A stretch of 64,000 nt of DNA from Tanypteryx hageni (GCA_028673005.1 CM054113.1:39994117-40058116); one strand, 5' to 3'; shown: positions 16,695 through 36,578, numbered from the stretch's first letter. A program made the numbers and translations. The notes: a model not told the origin generated them from the sequence alone.

Positions 16695-18477
16695 GTTGGT
16701 AAACAGAAAGAAAATAATAAATGTATAATTTCTTCATACAAGAAAAAGGCTTTAGCCTGTTAATTATGACTGAAGCAATTTCGAGTGTTTTAGCAATTTT
16801 GGTCATCTTTGCTGACAACATAATTATTTTCTGTGGATGTGATTTTGATAGGCTCTTTAGTGAAAAACATCGTCTTTATTTCAAAATCTTCTGTATAATA
16901 CCTGTCTATTTATTTTTTATATACTATATAGTTTTTTTTGTATTATCTAAGAGCTCAGGCTGATATTTTACAGTTTGAAAGTATTACGCAAATTATCTGA
17001 TGGCTGAATCTTGAATGTTGTTCCAAGCAATAGTCGACATTGTTATAACTATCTAATAAAAAACATTCACCTTCTACATGCATCTACTTATGAGTAGGTT
17101 GTGTTGAAAAGATTTCAGCATATTCTGATGCATTAACTAGAGCATTTATTTATTTTTATTAAATTAATATCTCCGCATATATAAATTATCCCTTCATGAA
17201 TAACCAAAAGTGGGTAAATGATACCAGCAAAGTGGTTAATGAACTCCCAAAAGCTGTGATGTCAAGCAACAGTTACATTTATTTGAGCCTTCTGGCAGTA
17301 TAGGATGGTCGAGGGTATTTAATAACACACATAATTTTCATTATTGTGAAATTCTAAAAAAAGAACAGATAGAACACTTAGCATTGATTGTTGTGTGTTC
17401 CTTGACTAAGTGTAATTTTAGTTAAGAATTATAATGTACTCCACTATATTCCATATACTGTCAATGCTTAAGCATCTAAATATTTTTGTGCATTTCACAA
17501 AATTAAATTTTAACCTTAATAAAACAGAAACGTCAACCCGAAGAAGGATTTTCACATAGATTAAACAAGTTACAAGCTGTTATACACAAAAGATAAAATC
17601 TTGTTTAATGGCATGTCTTAATTGTACAATATTATACATCAATGCCTTTTAAGGTTGCATTTAAATCTACTTTCAAGTCATTCCAACAAGCTCTTTTACA
17701 ATAAGCATTACATTGTTAATTGCCTGCATATAACTGTTGTGAATCAATGACCAATGTATCATCAATATTTTATTCTTGTAACTTCTGGCTGAAACTGAGT
17801 ACCCAATACAGTTTCCAGTGTTTACAATATTACACTAATAAATTTGTGTTTTAATTTTGAGACTTTGTATTTGTTCAAATGTGGTGTTAAATTTCCTACC
17901 TTGTCATCCTCTCTTTGACAACGACAAAATGTTGCCCCTTGAAATGCTCAAGCCCTTCTACCACATCAAGGTACAAAGGACAACCAAGTAACATCAGGTG
18001 GTGATAATTTTCATGTGTAGAATATGGGTTGTGTAGTATTTGTTTTAATATTTGAGAATCGTGAAAAAAAAATAATGTCGTGTTGAAGCGGAAATTTTAA
18101 AGTTATTTTGAACTTGGTGCACATACCCAAATAAAAATCTCCATCAATATGTTGATGCGGCCGTTATAATTATTTAAAATTTAAACAAATAGATAAATAT
18201 TATTTCACTACTAGATAGGGTACAACTTTAAAATTTGGCAAAAATGTGTGGTTTTAGTATCCTACTGTGAAAAAAGTATAATATTCTTGAAATTGCAAAA
18301 TTTAGGGATTGGTTTACTACATTATAGTTACACAAGGAAAGAATGAAAATCGGTTAAGAGGTGAAATCTTTAGAATTAAAAATATATTTCCAATGACGAA
18401 ATGTGTCTCTAAAAAATGAATGTTTTTTCAAGGTGAGTATGCAAGCACCTTTTACTATTTTACTCGGGCGACTTTAA
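16695..18477 (+). other. Presumed displaced SCaMC 3'UTR and downstream DNA (unit 1)
   Basis: AT-rich sequence resuming directly after the right target duplication. AATAAA signals occur at 16716-16721 and 17055-17060 and further on, so this is the probable original 3'UTR, now 8 kb from the stop codon. An 80-codon hydrophobic frame at 16721 is likely chance. No gene recognised. Confidence 0.45.
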
Positions 18478-18507
18478 CATTGGGAGCCAGACACGCTGAC
18501 CACCCCT
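18478..18507 (-). repeat. SINE-like fragment, reversed
   Basis: Reverse complement of the core at 2723: its minus strand reads aggggtggtcagcgtgtctg followed by gctccca. Unit 2 copy at 45244-45273. Confidence 0.45.
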
Positions 18508-19170
18508 CAGCCGAGGACGGCTGAAGTGGGCCCGTTAAGAATGACAAATCAAACAAAAAGACAGATGGGAAAGAGGTATGGTGGAGAGAGGAGGAGGAAA
18601 ATAGGAAATATCTCGCCATAAAGTCACCAAAAGGAATTCTTTCAATGGTGTTTTCGGAATGGATTGGAGAATTCTTTTAAATACAAACTCGCTAGTGAGG
18701 AAAAAATGAATAAATTTTGATTGTTCCAGAAAAAAATCTATTGCCTTTGGCATTAAAAGTCGTTAACATATGGTAAAAAGTACTGTTATGAGCGTTTTCC
18801 AAGAGATGTTTCGTGAAGTAGCAAATGGGTGACAGAAATTCAAAATATAATTCGTGTTCACTTATCCTCTTCTCAAAACTTGGTTGCTGTTTGCGGTACC
18901 ACGAATGTCATCCAAGTTCTGGTAATTTCCAATACTGGACAACTTTTTTAAGTAGTCTTTAGCCTTTAGAAATATCTTGAAAAGTCAAATTAATGACACC
19001 AACTTTTATATGCACTAAAAATTAAGCAATAAATATTAAATTAACATGATTGAGTGGTACGGAGTGTAAAAATGGTTTTGGGTGAATAGAAATTGTTAGA
19101 CAAAGAAATAAATTTCGCTATAAAATACTTAACCGCACATAATTATTTTCAATATATAGTACATTTGGTT

Positions 19171-19358
19171 CTTTTCTGTCTCTATCTCTCTCCCCCTCTA
19201 CCCCGCTCTCTCCCCTTCTCCCTCTTCCTCTCCCTCCACTCTCCCACTCTCTCCACCCACTCCCCTCCCTCTACCCTTAACCCCCCCTTACCATCCCCCC
19301 TTCCCATCCCACTCCCTTTCCAACGCTCTCCCCTCCCCCTCTCACGCTCTCTCTCCTC
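19171..19358. repeat. Pyrimidine-rich (CT/CCCT) tract
   Basis: About 190 bp of almost pure C and T on the plus strand. A 92-codon frame across it is low-complexity and not a gene. Homopurine-homopyrimidine DNA of this kind can form triplex structures. Confidence 0.9.
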
Positions 19359-19952
19359 AAGCGGGTGCTGAACATTTCAAATATATTGAGCTGCTACAAA
19401 TAAAACATTGGAAGGCAGTTTTGGTTTTCATTTTTGGACGTGCGACGGTCCAGGACGGTATAACTGCAACATGTCGTAGGAAATTTCCGAAACCGTGTGA
19501 AAGAACTGTCCCGAAAAAAATTACGTGGACACAGGCAAGCGGTTTTTCAGACCGGCAACGAAACTAAACCCGCTCTAGTACGCACAGGTCCAAAGCTAGA
19601 AGGCAACTACCGTGAAGTAAACAAAGCCACCTCCAGGATACAAAGCTAAACAAAACCTCAAAGGCCTAAATGATCCATGGACCATAAAATAGACTATTGA
19701 AATTTTTCGTGTGGTCTGAGAGACCGATGCCTGTGGTTACGGGTTAACGTGCTTTCATCTTGGGCATTTTTCAAATTTTGTCATACAACAACAAACGCCG
19801 CCGAACGAGAAAATTGCAATTGCAATTGTATGTCCAGTAGGTATTGTTATTGTTTTTATGCGGTAACTTGATGGTACAGAATTAGGGGCGAAGATAGTTC
19901 TCGTCGTTGAGGGTCCTCGGCTTTGTAATGTTTGAATACAGCTACTTTAACG

Positions 19953-20040
19953 CTGCGGTTCTCCAAGTGTGCTCCGCGGACCACTGTTGGGCTTCGAGTG
20001 TCTTTCAGGTGGTCCGCGGGCTGCCGGAAAATGAAATTTA
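19953..20040 (+). mobile_element. hAT terminal remnant
   Basis: Resembles the left end of hAT elements of the CAG-GGTTCTCAAAGTG type: gcggttctccaagtgtg, then gctccgcggaccact and ggtggtccgcgggctgc, a diagnostic pair of CCGCGGACC/GGTCCGCGG blocks. No second terminus was identified. Confidence 0.5.
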
Positions 20041-20307
20041 CAAATATCGATCACTAAAGTCGAAGCCATGCGTGAGACCTAACCAGAAGCTGTATCGCGA
20101 GCAACGTCACACTACTGGACCGACTCACGTAATTAATTATATTATAACAGTTCCATAATTTACTCCTTTATTCGAAATCGATTCGTTCGTGTAGCTCAAC
20201 CAATTTCACCTAAACGTTGAAAAAGTATTTAGGACAGTTATCTGAGAGAAAGGTTTAACTAACACTTGGCGCCACATTCGTCCCGAGTGGCACTGAGGCG
20301 CTGAGTC

Positions 20308-21284
20308 TGGGGTTCCACCTCTTCCGGAATTCTGGGAGTCTCCCGGAATTAACCAATCTTAGATACATTTCTCCCGGAATCTGGTAGAACTTTTCCGGCA
20401 GCCCAAAATCTTCGAAATTGAATTTACCTAGTACTAATTTGAGATTTTGATAGAATCCTATCCATTGATGCCATTGAAGTGATAAATAATGTACAAATAT
20501 GCTCTTTATACAGGAGCATGTTGGTTACCACGCTAACGTGCCAATAAAGGTTCGTCTGATTTTTATTTTGATTTAAACCAATTATTATACATTCAATATT
20601 GTTTTAGATTTCATTTCAAAAGTAAATGGAGATGACGGAGTATTAAATAATAGTGTAACGCTTGTGTTTTAAGCTTCAGTATCCACCGCAGCTTGTGACC
20701 GTTGTTCAATGCTATTAACGAATCGTGCTGTGAAGTTCGAAGCAAATTAAATGTGGACCATGTCAAGACTGAAATTCACGTATGAACCAATTTTAAATGC
20801 TCTTTTAAAGATATCCATGCCCTTTTACTATCAAAACCAGATCTTTTGGAGTCTGCTCGATGTTGTTCGAATAACAAATTCAAATGAAATATTACTACTG
20901 AAGTAATGCTATTTTTAAGATTTATTTATTATATTTCATATAATAAAGCAAAACTGACGTTATATATTAATATATTTTCTAAATAAAAAATACAATTATT
21001 CTATGTTCTCATTAGGTGTTTTTTAACCTACAAACGATATCGCGGTTAACTATTCATATGGATATCGCCCGGAATCAGCCGTTTTCAACGTGACAACTCT
21101 AACTTTAAAAATAAAACGAGATTAAATAATCATTATTGATTTTACTAATAACTAAATAAAATAAGTTTCATTGGTCACTTTAGTTGTTTTTCGACCTAGA
21201 GAAAATACTCCCGGATTCTCCCGGAATTTTCTATCATGAAAAGGAAATCTCCCGGAATCAACTACTCATAAGGTGGCAACCCTG
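20308..21284 (+). mobile_element. hAT element remnant, copy with target duplication (unit 1)
   Basis: A 977-bp element between gctgagtc (20300-20307) and ggtgagtc (21285-21292), 8-bp repeats matching 7 of 8. Termini are tggggttccacc and, inverted, ggtggcaaccctg. Near 20690-20790 shifted frames encode SVSTAACDR and VRSKLNVDHVKTEIH, like the C-terminal dimerisation region of hAT transposases. Most of the transposase is deleted. Confidence 0.6.
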
Positions 21285-21512
21285 GGTGAGTCCCTTCCTA
21301 CTTATTTCCTTTTATATCTCGCATATCATTCTTCCGCTGTTACTAAATTTCATTTTTTGATATTTTCTCAGATGTGCTGATTCAAGTCGGTTGATGCTCA
21401 TTTTACTCCTATGGAATTCACGTCCCTGATTTCTGAAATTCTTACAACTACAGATAATATTTTCTCTTCACACAAGAGACGTCTTGAAAATTTGCTCGTA
21501 GAAACAGGAAAC

Positions 21513-22446
21513 TAGGGTTGCCACCTCATGAGTAGTTGATTCCGAGAGATTTCCACCGAATGAATAGCAAATTTCGGGAGAAACCGGGAGGATTTTATCT
21601 AGGTCAAAAAACCGGGTGTGAGCAATGAAACTATTTTATTTAATTATTGGGAAACATATAATGATATTTAATATTTATTTTATTGTTAAATTTACAGTTG
21701 CCATCTTGTAAATTGTTGATTCCGGAAGTTAATAGGTTAAAAAAAGCTAATGAGGACCATAAAATTTAGTTTATTTATCATTTACAAAATATATGAATGT
21801 TTAACATTAATTTTGTTTTAACATTACTCTATGAATTATAATAACAAATTCGTAAAAATAGCATTACTTCAAAAGCCGTGCTTCATTTATGTAATTTGAA
21901 TTTGTATTTTGAACTACTCTAGCAGTCTCCAAAAGATCTGATTTTGACAGAAAAAGGCATTGAAATCTTTAGGTGAGTAATTAAAATTGGTGTATACTGA
22001 AATTTCCGCCTTGACATGATGCACACTTAATTAGTTTCGACCTTTACTCAACAAAACATTAATGACATTGAATACATGTTCGCAGGTTTCGTTGGATACT
22101 GAAACTGACAGCACAAACGTTACAATTTTGCTTAATTCTCCGCCAACCTCATTTACTTTTGAAAAGAAATCTAAAACAATGGTGAATGTTTCTAGATTGG
22201 TTTAAATTGTAATAAAAATCAGGCGACCCGTCACTGGCCCGTCAGATTTGGTAACCAACATGGTTCTGTATAAAGAGGAGATTTATGCATTAAGTATCGT
22301 TTCATTGAATTAGATTCTACCAAAATCTCAACTTAATATAAGGTAAAAACATTAGTAAAGCTGAAAACTACATCATTACAAAGATTCTGGGCTCCCGAAC
22401 AAGTTCTACCAGATTCCAGGAGAGATGTATCTATGGTGGGTTAAAT
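21513..22446 (-). mobile_element. hAT element remnant, inverted partner (unit 1)
   Basis: Reverse-oriented relative of 20308-21284: it starts tagggttgccacctcatgag, and its minus strand follows the neighbour through ggaatctggtagaac, catgttggttacca and ttttagatttc. The two are clearly divergent, so they inserted independently or are old. The pair lies tail to tail around a spacer of about 230 bp. The outer end is truncated. Confidence 0.55.
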
Positions 22447-25400
22447 TTTGTAAATCAAATCTTTTTGAACGCGTTTAATTCATGAAAAATAAAACGTTTT
22501 TGTAGCCCATAGTAGGTAAACGTTTACAATAAAATCAGAATCTCTGATATTGCCATCAGTTTCTAGTTAGTACCATTTAAAATTAAAATAAAATTCTTGT
22601 AGCATATGAATCGTCATTGTCTGTTCTACGATAACTGCTATCTCGATTTTTTAATTTTCACAAAATTTCGTGTGCATGTTCAAATAACTTAAGAGACGAC
22701 TGCCAATAGTTTTTCTAGAACACCACACTTATAGTTCCTGAGCTAATTTTTAAGTCTTATCCAATCAAAACGAAATTTAGCGGACACACAGAAAACATCA
22801 AACAACGAAGAAAACGCCAAATAAAAATTTCCCTAAAATGTACCCCAGAGGCAAGCAATTTGCGTTGGCGCGGTCTCTTATGTTGAATCCCTGTGCACTT
22901 GGTCTGTTTGCTTGATTATCCGTTTGTCTGTCCTGCTATAACTTTTGTCTCAACGAGGAGACAAGGCTCAGGTTCATTTGCCATTATTCCGGTATTTCGT
23001 GCGATTCTTGAAATTACATTTCTTTCATTCATATTTTACTTCCGAGGTAAGCGCTTTCAATTCCAATCAAATTTTACATCCACACTGTAGGAGAACTACG
23101 AAGACGATAATAATATTGAACGTGATAGATGGTATATGAATCGCCAATGATGAATGCTGCTTCGTATCCAAACACCTGCCTACGTGATTCCCCCCACCAG
23201 CCCAAGGCGGCTTGAGCGAGGCCAAACATCCCGCGGATCCCCTGGTATTATAGATGAGAGATGGAGGAACAATTAGCGTAACGGCATCATGACGCGGGAA
23301 ACATAATCTTGACAGCAACTCGGACAAATTATGGCATTAACCTCGAGTAACATCCTGATTCTCGATGAAATTATGATTTACTTTTCCGTACATTATGGGA
23401 ATCGACGTCTCTTTGTACCTGTCATTCATTTTCTTTGAATTTTAGCGTGCAGCCCTACATCTCTACGGCATTCGGCCTTCCTGCTTCAGAAACCATCACG
23501 TTTCATATAAATAATATTACAAACTGAAAATAATATCTGCGATGACTGCCTAAGATACTTCTGCTCGCATACGGCAGTGTTTTTAACAATTTATTCAAAG
23601 AAAAGTGTAAAATGACCTTCGATAAAACAACTAGGTATTCTGCGAGAGAGATTTGTGAATAAGATCATTTTCATTGTTTGCTAAATGATATTGTCTTAAA
23701 ATAATTTTTAATTGTTAAAATTTTCATTTTCGTGTGGTAACATTGATGCAAAACGTGAGAATGTGACAAGTCAACTCAATGGTATGGAGAAGTAAGTAAT
23801 GATAGATGGTAGATGAATCGCCAATGACGAAGGCTGCTTTGTATCCGAAACACATACCTACTTTTCGCAACTTTTCCTGGATATCGGAGGGACGTATTCC
23901 ACCAACTTAATCTTTTCGGCAATTATGAATTTGGAAGGAATTAGGTAAACCGATTTTGACAAAGGTTTGTATGAAGCAGGCGTGCAATATAAAATAGCAA
24001 TTTCAAGATGTTTACTGTAGATATGGAAAGCAAGGCTGCCACAATACAACGGATAAAATATTATTTTTACAAGTATTTGTGTTTAACTATTCTCATCAAT
24101 TTGAACCAAATTTAATACTTTTAATATAAACATAACATAACATAATAAATAAACAAAATGTCGTATTTCAACCGGGTCGATTAAACAGGGCTACCATGAT
24201 ATCAAGGTTAGAATGTTTCTGTAACTATGAATTTGGAAGGTATTGGCAGAACGGATTTCAAAGAAATTTCGTTTGTAGAGCGAGGTGACGAAAAGCACCG
24301 CTGTACCACGGAAAAACATATATAACCCCTACTTGTTGTATATTAAAATTGTATTGAAAGGAAAGAAGGCGGATTAGGGCTTTCCATAACTACTTGTTTA
24401 ATATAGAAGTTCTCTCAATAGGACATATTTACCTTCAAACTTCAAGAAAATACATTCTTCTCTTACCAGAAATTTCCTAGAAGGTTTGCGGCTGTCGTAC
24501 TCGCACGTACGCACGCATTATTTGACCATTACCTCTCCCTCTATTTTCCTTTCCTTCTAAAACACCCCTCAACGCCCTAAACGCTGCCTGACTGAGTGCT
24601 TACCTCCTCATCTTGGAGACGTCTGCATTTCGGCATGCAAGGCAATTAATTTCAGTTTCATATTATGATCCCCAATAATTCTTCGAAAAATATAACTTAG
24701 GGGTGCGCTTCTAATTAATTGAAAATAGTGACGCTATATGTAAGATATTGGGTGGAGGTAGAAATGAACGACAGATTTTCATTAGGTCAAATGAATGTCG
24801 ATTATTAGGTGTGATTCGTCAGCATTATGTGAGCATGGAATGGAAAATTCGTACTCCCTAGTATCAAATATATTAATAAGCAATTAAATGGATTTCATTT
24901 ATGGTTTTAACAATGGCCTCCCTGAACAAACAAAAAATTACACGAGCCCGATCGTGTATCTCCTCTGCCCTCAGCAGCACTCGATGTGATGACACGCATT
25001 TTATTATCGTGGTTGTGTCCTTCGATATGCGTGGGCGTTAACAATATTCCCATAGTGTCAACTTTAGCTATCATGAAGTTGCGACCTTGCAATATGTCGG
25101 AGTTTCTCCCGCCCACTTTCTTGGATTATTAATCGCCCTACTGGGTTTTAGGGGTCTCCATTGCATTATCGTAATAGACATTTTATCCCCGGGCGCTAAT
25201 CATTATATTGCATACGATCCTACAGGCATCATACAAATTCACAAAGTTACCCTCCCAATCATTTACTAAAGAACTGACGCTTTGTAAAATCAAAGAACGT
25301 TCACACGCTTCTTCCGTATTTTCGCCACTATTTAGCATCACTTCCGATGAAAGCTAGTTCTTTACGAGTGCATTTAACGGATGACGAATATGCATATCCC

Positions 25401-26860
25401 ACGAGAATTTGCGACAAATGGCGATTATCAAATAAAAAGTTTTAAGTCGTAATTTTTAAAATGGGGGAGTATCTGAATCTCTCCTAGTTGTGGCTCGAGT
25501 TGAATATGCAAACGTAAAGGACACCTATCGCATTGAACTGCTTTCGCATGCGTCCGATGCCCACCGAACACCGCGGCTGGACGTCAATGCTGCACTCATT
25601 TTTTCGTATTCCAATTGGACCAGGAGGGCTTCCCAGTAACGTATGACTTAGCGGCACGTGTAACCTGCCCTTAACAGACCCACCGTGGCCGAATCCTTCC
25701 CTCCCAGCTGTTACCTTTTCCTCCGAAATTACTTTTTTCCCACCCGATGTTCTTGTTTATTCTATTTGTCGCTCGTTGGAAAATAATCACATAGCTGAAA
25801 AAGAATGCATAAACTTAACTCCTTATTACTGGCCAGGATGATGAAACTGGGCAATAGTTGTATTCCGATAGACAACTAAGCCCACAGTTTTCGGTACGTA
25901 TAGAAAATATCCCATTCCTATAGACTTTCGACACGGAAATTCCACAGTATTTGTCGTTTGGCAGGTGAACGTGAGATTTTTAAACCTTGCTTTAAATTAA
26001 AACGTATAGCATTATCGATTAATAATGAAATTTGGAGAATATTCAGCTGAGTTAAACGGAATTCTAATTCAGATCGTCGCATTTTGGATGAAATGGACTT
26101 CACGTAAATATAAGCCTCGTTCGGAAGTTTAATAATCTCGCTATGTAGGGAATCGGTTCATTATACCTCAAAGTTCCTCCAGATTTGAAAATGCCCAAAG
26201 ATTTTATGAAGCTAAAGCAAACCTTACAAATAAATAACTGATGTTATGTAATATTTCATTACGATTGTGATAAGAAAACGATTTAGATTGCTATTTCGGC
26301 ACATCATAGCAATAGCTCATATTAATATGGTTCATTCCTAAAAATAAATTTGCGATCCATCACATAGACGATGATTCTTGATTCAAGTAAATGCTGGCAG
26401 TTATCGAAGATTCAGGAGTAGTCCCTCTTACTAACGTTAATAATGGTTCCATTTTATGAAGTTGTTAAATAATCCATGCAAGATTAACACTCTTTTGAAG
26501 TACGATCTGCTCATTTACGAAAGAAGTTTCATATTCGTGCTACATCTAGCGCTAAATATCTAAAGAATATCTTAAAATATACATACAAATTATACAATTA
26601 ATCAAGAATAAAGTTTTAATTGTAATATAGAGCGCAATAACGATTATCTTTATTAGTGTTTGTAAATACGAAATATCGACAGTTTCTTCCACTTTAAATA
26701 GGTGTCACTTCTGATTTTAGAAAATATTCATTTTTTTATAATTAATTTTCAAATAAGAAAAATTAGCGTTTTATTATATTGCAATAGAAATTATTTTGTA
26801 TAATTCAGGTACCGTATTTCTCGTAATTAAAAAAATGAATTTAAAATTTTAAATGATCAA
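22447..26860. other. No gene recognised (unit 1)
   Basis: AT-rich DNA without a supportable exon. It contains a 60-bp direct repeat pair (23124-23184 and 23801-23861) and the segment 26134-26860 that is absent from unit 2. Confidence 0.6.
23124..23861 (+). repeat. Pair of 60-bp direct repeats with GAAAC core (unit 1)
   Basis: 23124-23184 and 23801-23861 share gatagatggt, gatgaatcgccaatga, gctgctt and gtatcc then aaacac, about 677 bp apart. The second copy could fold GGCTGC/GTATCC just before GAAAC, recalling a hammerhead stem II, but the cleavage triplet and the C of CTGA are missing. Unit 2 copies are at 49490-49550 and 50160-50220. Confidence 0.5.
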
Positions 26861-26959
26861 CTGATGTCGCTATGAGAAGCGCCATCTTGGCTTTGGTTTT
26901 TCATTATGTGGAAATGCGGAATGTCAACTACGGTTGACTTGAATGCTACTGTGCAGCGC

Positions 26960-27567
26960 TCTACCAGTCTTCATCGAAAATTTTATCAGCAAAAAGAAGG
27001 TTTAGCAATGGGCTCTCCTTTATCTCCCCCCTACTGTCAGACATTTATATGGATGATTTAGAATCAATATAATTTAATTCCAATAACCATTCTATAAAAC
27101 ATATCTTTTATTGGTTCAGATACGTCGATGATGTTCTATGCTGTTGGACCGGGAGCCATCGACAATTAAATTCCTATCTTATATTTTTAAACTCAATTCA
27201 CAAAAAATTAAACGTTTTCGACATAAGCATCACAATTCATAATAATAAGCATCATTTTGAAATATACAGAAAACCAACATATACATATCAAGTAATTCCT
27301 GCTGATTTCTCCCACCCATTATCTCACAAACTTGCAGTTTATCATGCCATTTTACACCGTTCAGTAAACATTCCCATATCCAGCTCTGATTTTAACAAAG
27401 AATTGGAGATCATTAAATATATATCCAACAAGAATGGATATACCAACCAGTTAATTGATAAACTGCTTGACGAAAAATTTCGCAAATTAGCCACATCCAA
27501 CATTGCTTCTCTCTCTCTCTCTTATTAAATCAAAAGCCCCTAAATGGTGTAAATTACCCAGAATGGA
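26960..27567 (+). pseudogene. Second Penelope-like element (PLE2), RT fragment, unit 1
   Basis: Degenerate RT of a different Penelope family: FYQQKEGLAMGSPLSPPYCQ (motif B region), then a RYVDDVLCCW-like stretch and KLNVFDISITIHNNKHH in shifted frames. It ends abruptly at the duplication breakpoint, so no endonuclease follows. Confidence 0.7.
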
Positions 27568-28062
27568 ATCGTTGAAACGCAACGTCGTCTAACTCCAAAA
27601 GACGCACTTTCAGACTTAGAAAATTATCTCCCGCCCACTATTTTTCTTTTAATCCTTATACCCTCGTATTTATAGGATTATTGGTGTAATTTGTTGCTCC
27701 AGATTTTTAAAATATATTGTCAACAGAAAAATCAACCTGTCAAATGTTTCATTGGTTTAATGACTGATACGCGTGCAAATGCAATGATTAGAATTCATAA
27801 AAATTTCGGCTCCCATCCAAAGTTTCCCAATAGATAAAATTCATAAAATTCTCTGAAATCGCGCAGAAATTGTTTTTAAAAAACAACCGACCGAAGCTGA
27901 AGTGCGTATGAGGAAACCCGTTTGTGAAAAAGAGGACCGAAAGGAAGCTCTGAGAATCTCTGAACTTGGATGGTAGGCGACCGAAAGTAAAACGTTATTT
28001 TCCCTTGACTCAAAATATCATTTAAGGATTGATTCTCTTTTCCACAAAGAATCTTTTCGCGA
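27568..28062. other. Junction segment between duplication units
   Basis: About 495 bp with no counterpart elsewhere in the window. It is probably the left end of unit 2, equivalent to the DNA immediately upstream of base 1 in unit 1. No gene was recognised and no EF-hand exon is present. Confidence 0.55.
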
Positions 28063-28413
28063 CAAGATTTTTAGCAATATAAAGGGGGGTGATATAGGTA
28101 TACATATGTACTACGTCGGCTATATTGGTGGAAGTGCATTGTTGCACGCCTTGACGACCGTGTACATTAAAATTCCTTAGCAACGCCGAGTTGAATGTCT
28201 ACGTGAGTTTCGTGTTTTCAGGATGCGAATTTTATTGAATTTTGCGCGCCAGTTAACTACTCTGGCTACGTACTGCAGGGGAAAACCTCCAGATGGACAA
28301 GTAAGTTTCTTTCTGTTGATAATCACGCATAAATAAATGGAAATATGATATAAATAAATGGGTGTTCTAAGTGCAATGTTCAATCATTGGGTTCTATAAT
28401 TGGGACCAACTGC

Positions 28414-29062
28414 TCGGAAAGCGTGATAAAATCAGTTCTTTATTATTCTAAGTAGGTTAATTTATTGTAGCTATCCCGTTTGATCGTTAGCAAACATAGC
28501 GAAGTCAGGTTAATGATCAGGGCTGGAAAAATTCAAGATGACATGTCGCCATAAGATTCATCTTGGCGCTATTTTTTGCAATGTATTGTGAACTCTGTAT
28601 AAATATTATGCCGGTTGCAAGTGTAATAAGGTTAAAGAAGATAGTATCTTTCGTACCATAACGTAAATAATATTAATAGTAATATATTTTGACAGTATTG
28701 TGCTGGTTGGCTTTCTCTCCCTGTTTTTGTACTTACATATCGCCTTAATAGGGTAACGTACCTCACTTATTGTTATTTTTAAACCACCTATTCCTACCGG
28801 AAAGTGTGATAAAATCAGTTATTTATTATTCTAAGTTATATAAGTTTGCGTAGCTATCCCGTTTGATAGTTAGCAAACAGAAAGAAGTCAGCTCAATGAT
28901 CAGGGCTGGAAAAATTCAGGATGCCATTTTGCCATAAAACCTATCTTGGCGCAATGTTTTCCAATTTTATTGTGATCTCTATATAAAAATTATGTCGGCT
29001 GGCATGTGTAAGGTTAAAGAAGAGAGTATCTTACGTATAATAGTGTAAATAATATCACCAAA
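28414..29062 (+). repeat. Diverged direct repeat, unit 2 copy
   Basis: Same two-arm direct repeat as 352-1000, carried along by the large duplication. It retains both arms with only scattered substitutions. Confidence 0.85.
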
Positions 29063-30116
29063 CTTTTTACTAGGCTCCAGAACATAGTTGTTTTGAGTTA
29101 TACTTCCCCCTAATCCTCGTAGTTAATAATAGCCCTTGCAAGTGAGTGATTGAAGCTGTATCGTCGCCAGATTTTTTGTAGCGCAGAGTTCCCATCTAGT
29201 TGCCAGACTCTTCCAACTCCATCTTGTCCGCTAGGTGAATTGCAGGGTAACTTGTAGATGTAGATAGGCCGTGTGCTGTTTACCGCTAACTCTCGTAAAT
29301 AGAAAACGAACTGAGTGCTCTTCATTCAGCCGCCAATTCTCTTGCCTTAGTAATGAAAGTGACGTCACGCCAGGGGAAGACGATTCAGTGTCCAGCCTTA
29401 AAAAATAAATGACTTCGTTTTGGTTTCCCCCCGGAGAAGAAGAGGCAGTTGAGAGGCTTTGACCAATTTGTTCTTGTAAATAGCCGGTCCCGGGTGTTTT
29501 TATCCTAAATGAATGGCTTAAAAATGTATATTTTGACCAGATACCGTGCGCTCGATGATATTAATATTTCGTTAAATATATCTATGAATTTAATTTGTGG
29601 AAAGCCATGGTAGAATTTGATTTTTAACGTATTACTATTAGAATGTGATGAATATAGAAATTTTTTGGGCAAGCGTTATTTCTCGCGGCATATAAATTAG
29701 GCACATTCAAGAATATATTCCGCTTTATTCATCCATGAATGGTCTAAAAACGTTCCATCGATTTTCGTAATTTTTTGACGAAAACGTTTTAACATTTAAC
29801 TATATAGATGCTGTCTGCGAGAGACCGCCTAAATTATAGTGTCAAATTACCGCCTAGTTTGTATTTTACAAACAATGTGAACATAATTTTTTTATTACTT
29901 AACCCATGGCATTATATAACGTGGAGAACCAAATTGTAGATGTAGATATTGAAATAATCATAATAAATTAATAAACAGTGGCGGTCTGGAAGACCGCACC
30001 GCAGATACGTGTTCGTAATGTCACCGCAGTTGTTTAAGATGGTACGGAGGGTGTAATAACGGTCGAAGTACTGTACTATGAAGTGTCGTTTCACCCGCTC
30101 CACTCTTCCTCTTCAG

Positions 30117-36578
<6,462 letters not shown>

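Noticed and set aside
16721..16963. 80-codon hydrophobic frame, open in both units
   Set aside because: Lies in the presumed 3'UTR, overlaps an AATAAA signal, has AT-driven hydrophobic composition, and several differences between the units change the residue without sign of constraint.
19093..19371. 92-codon Pro/Ser/Leu-rich frame
   Set aside because: Translation of a pyrimidine-rich low-complexity tract.
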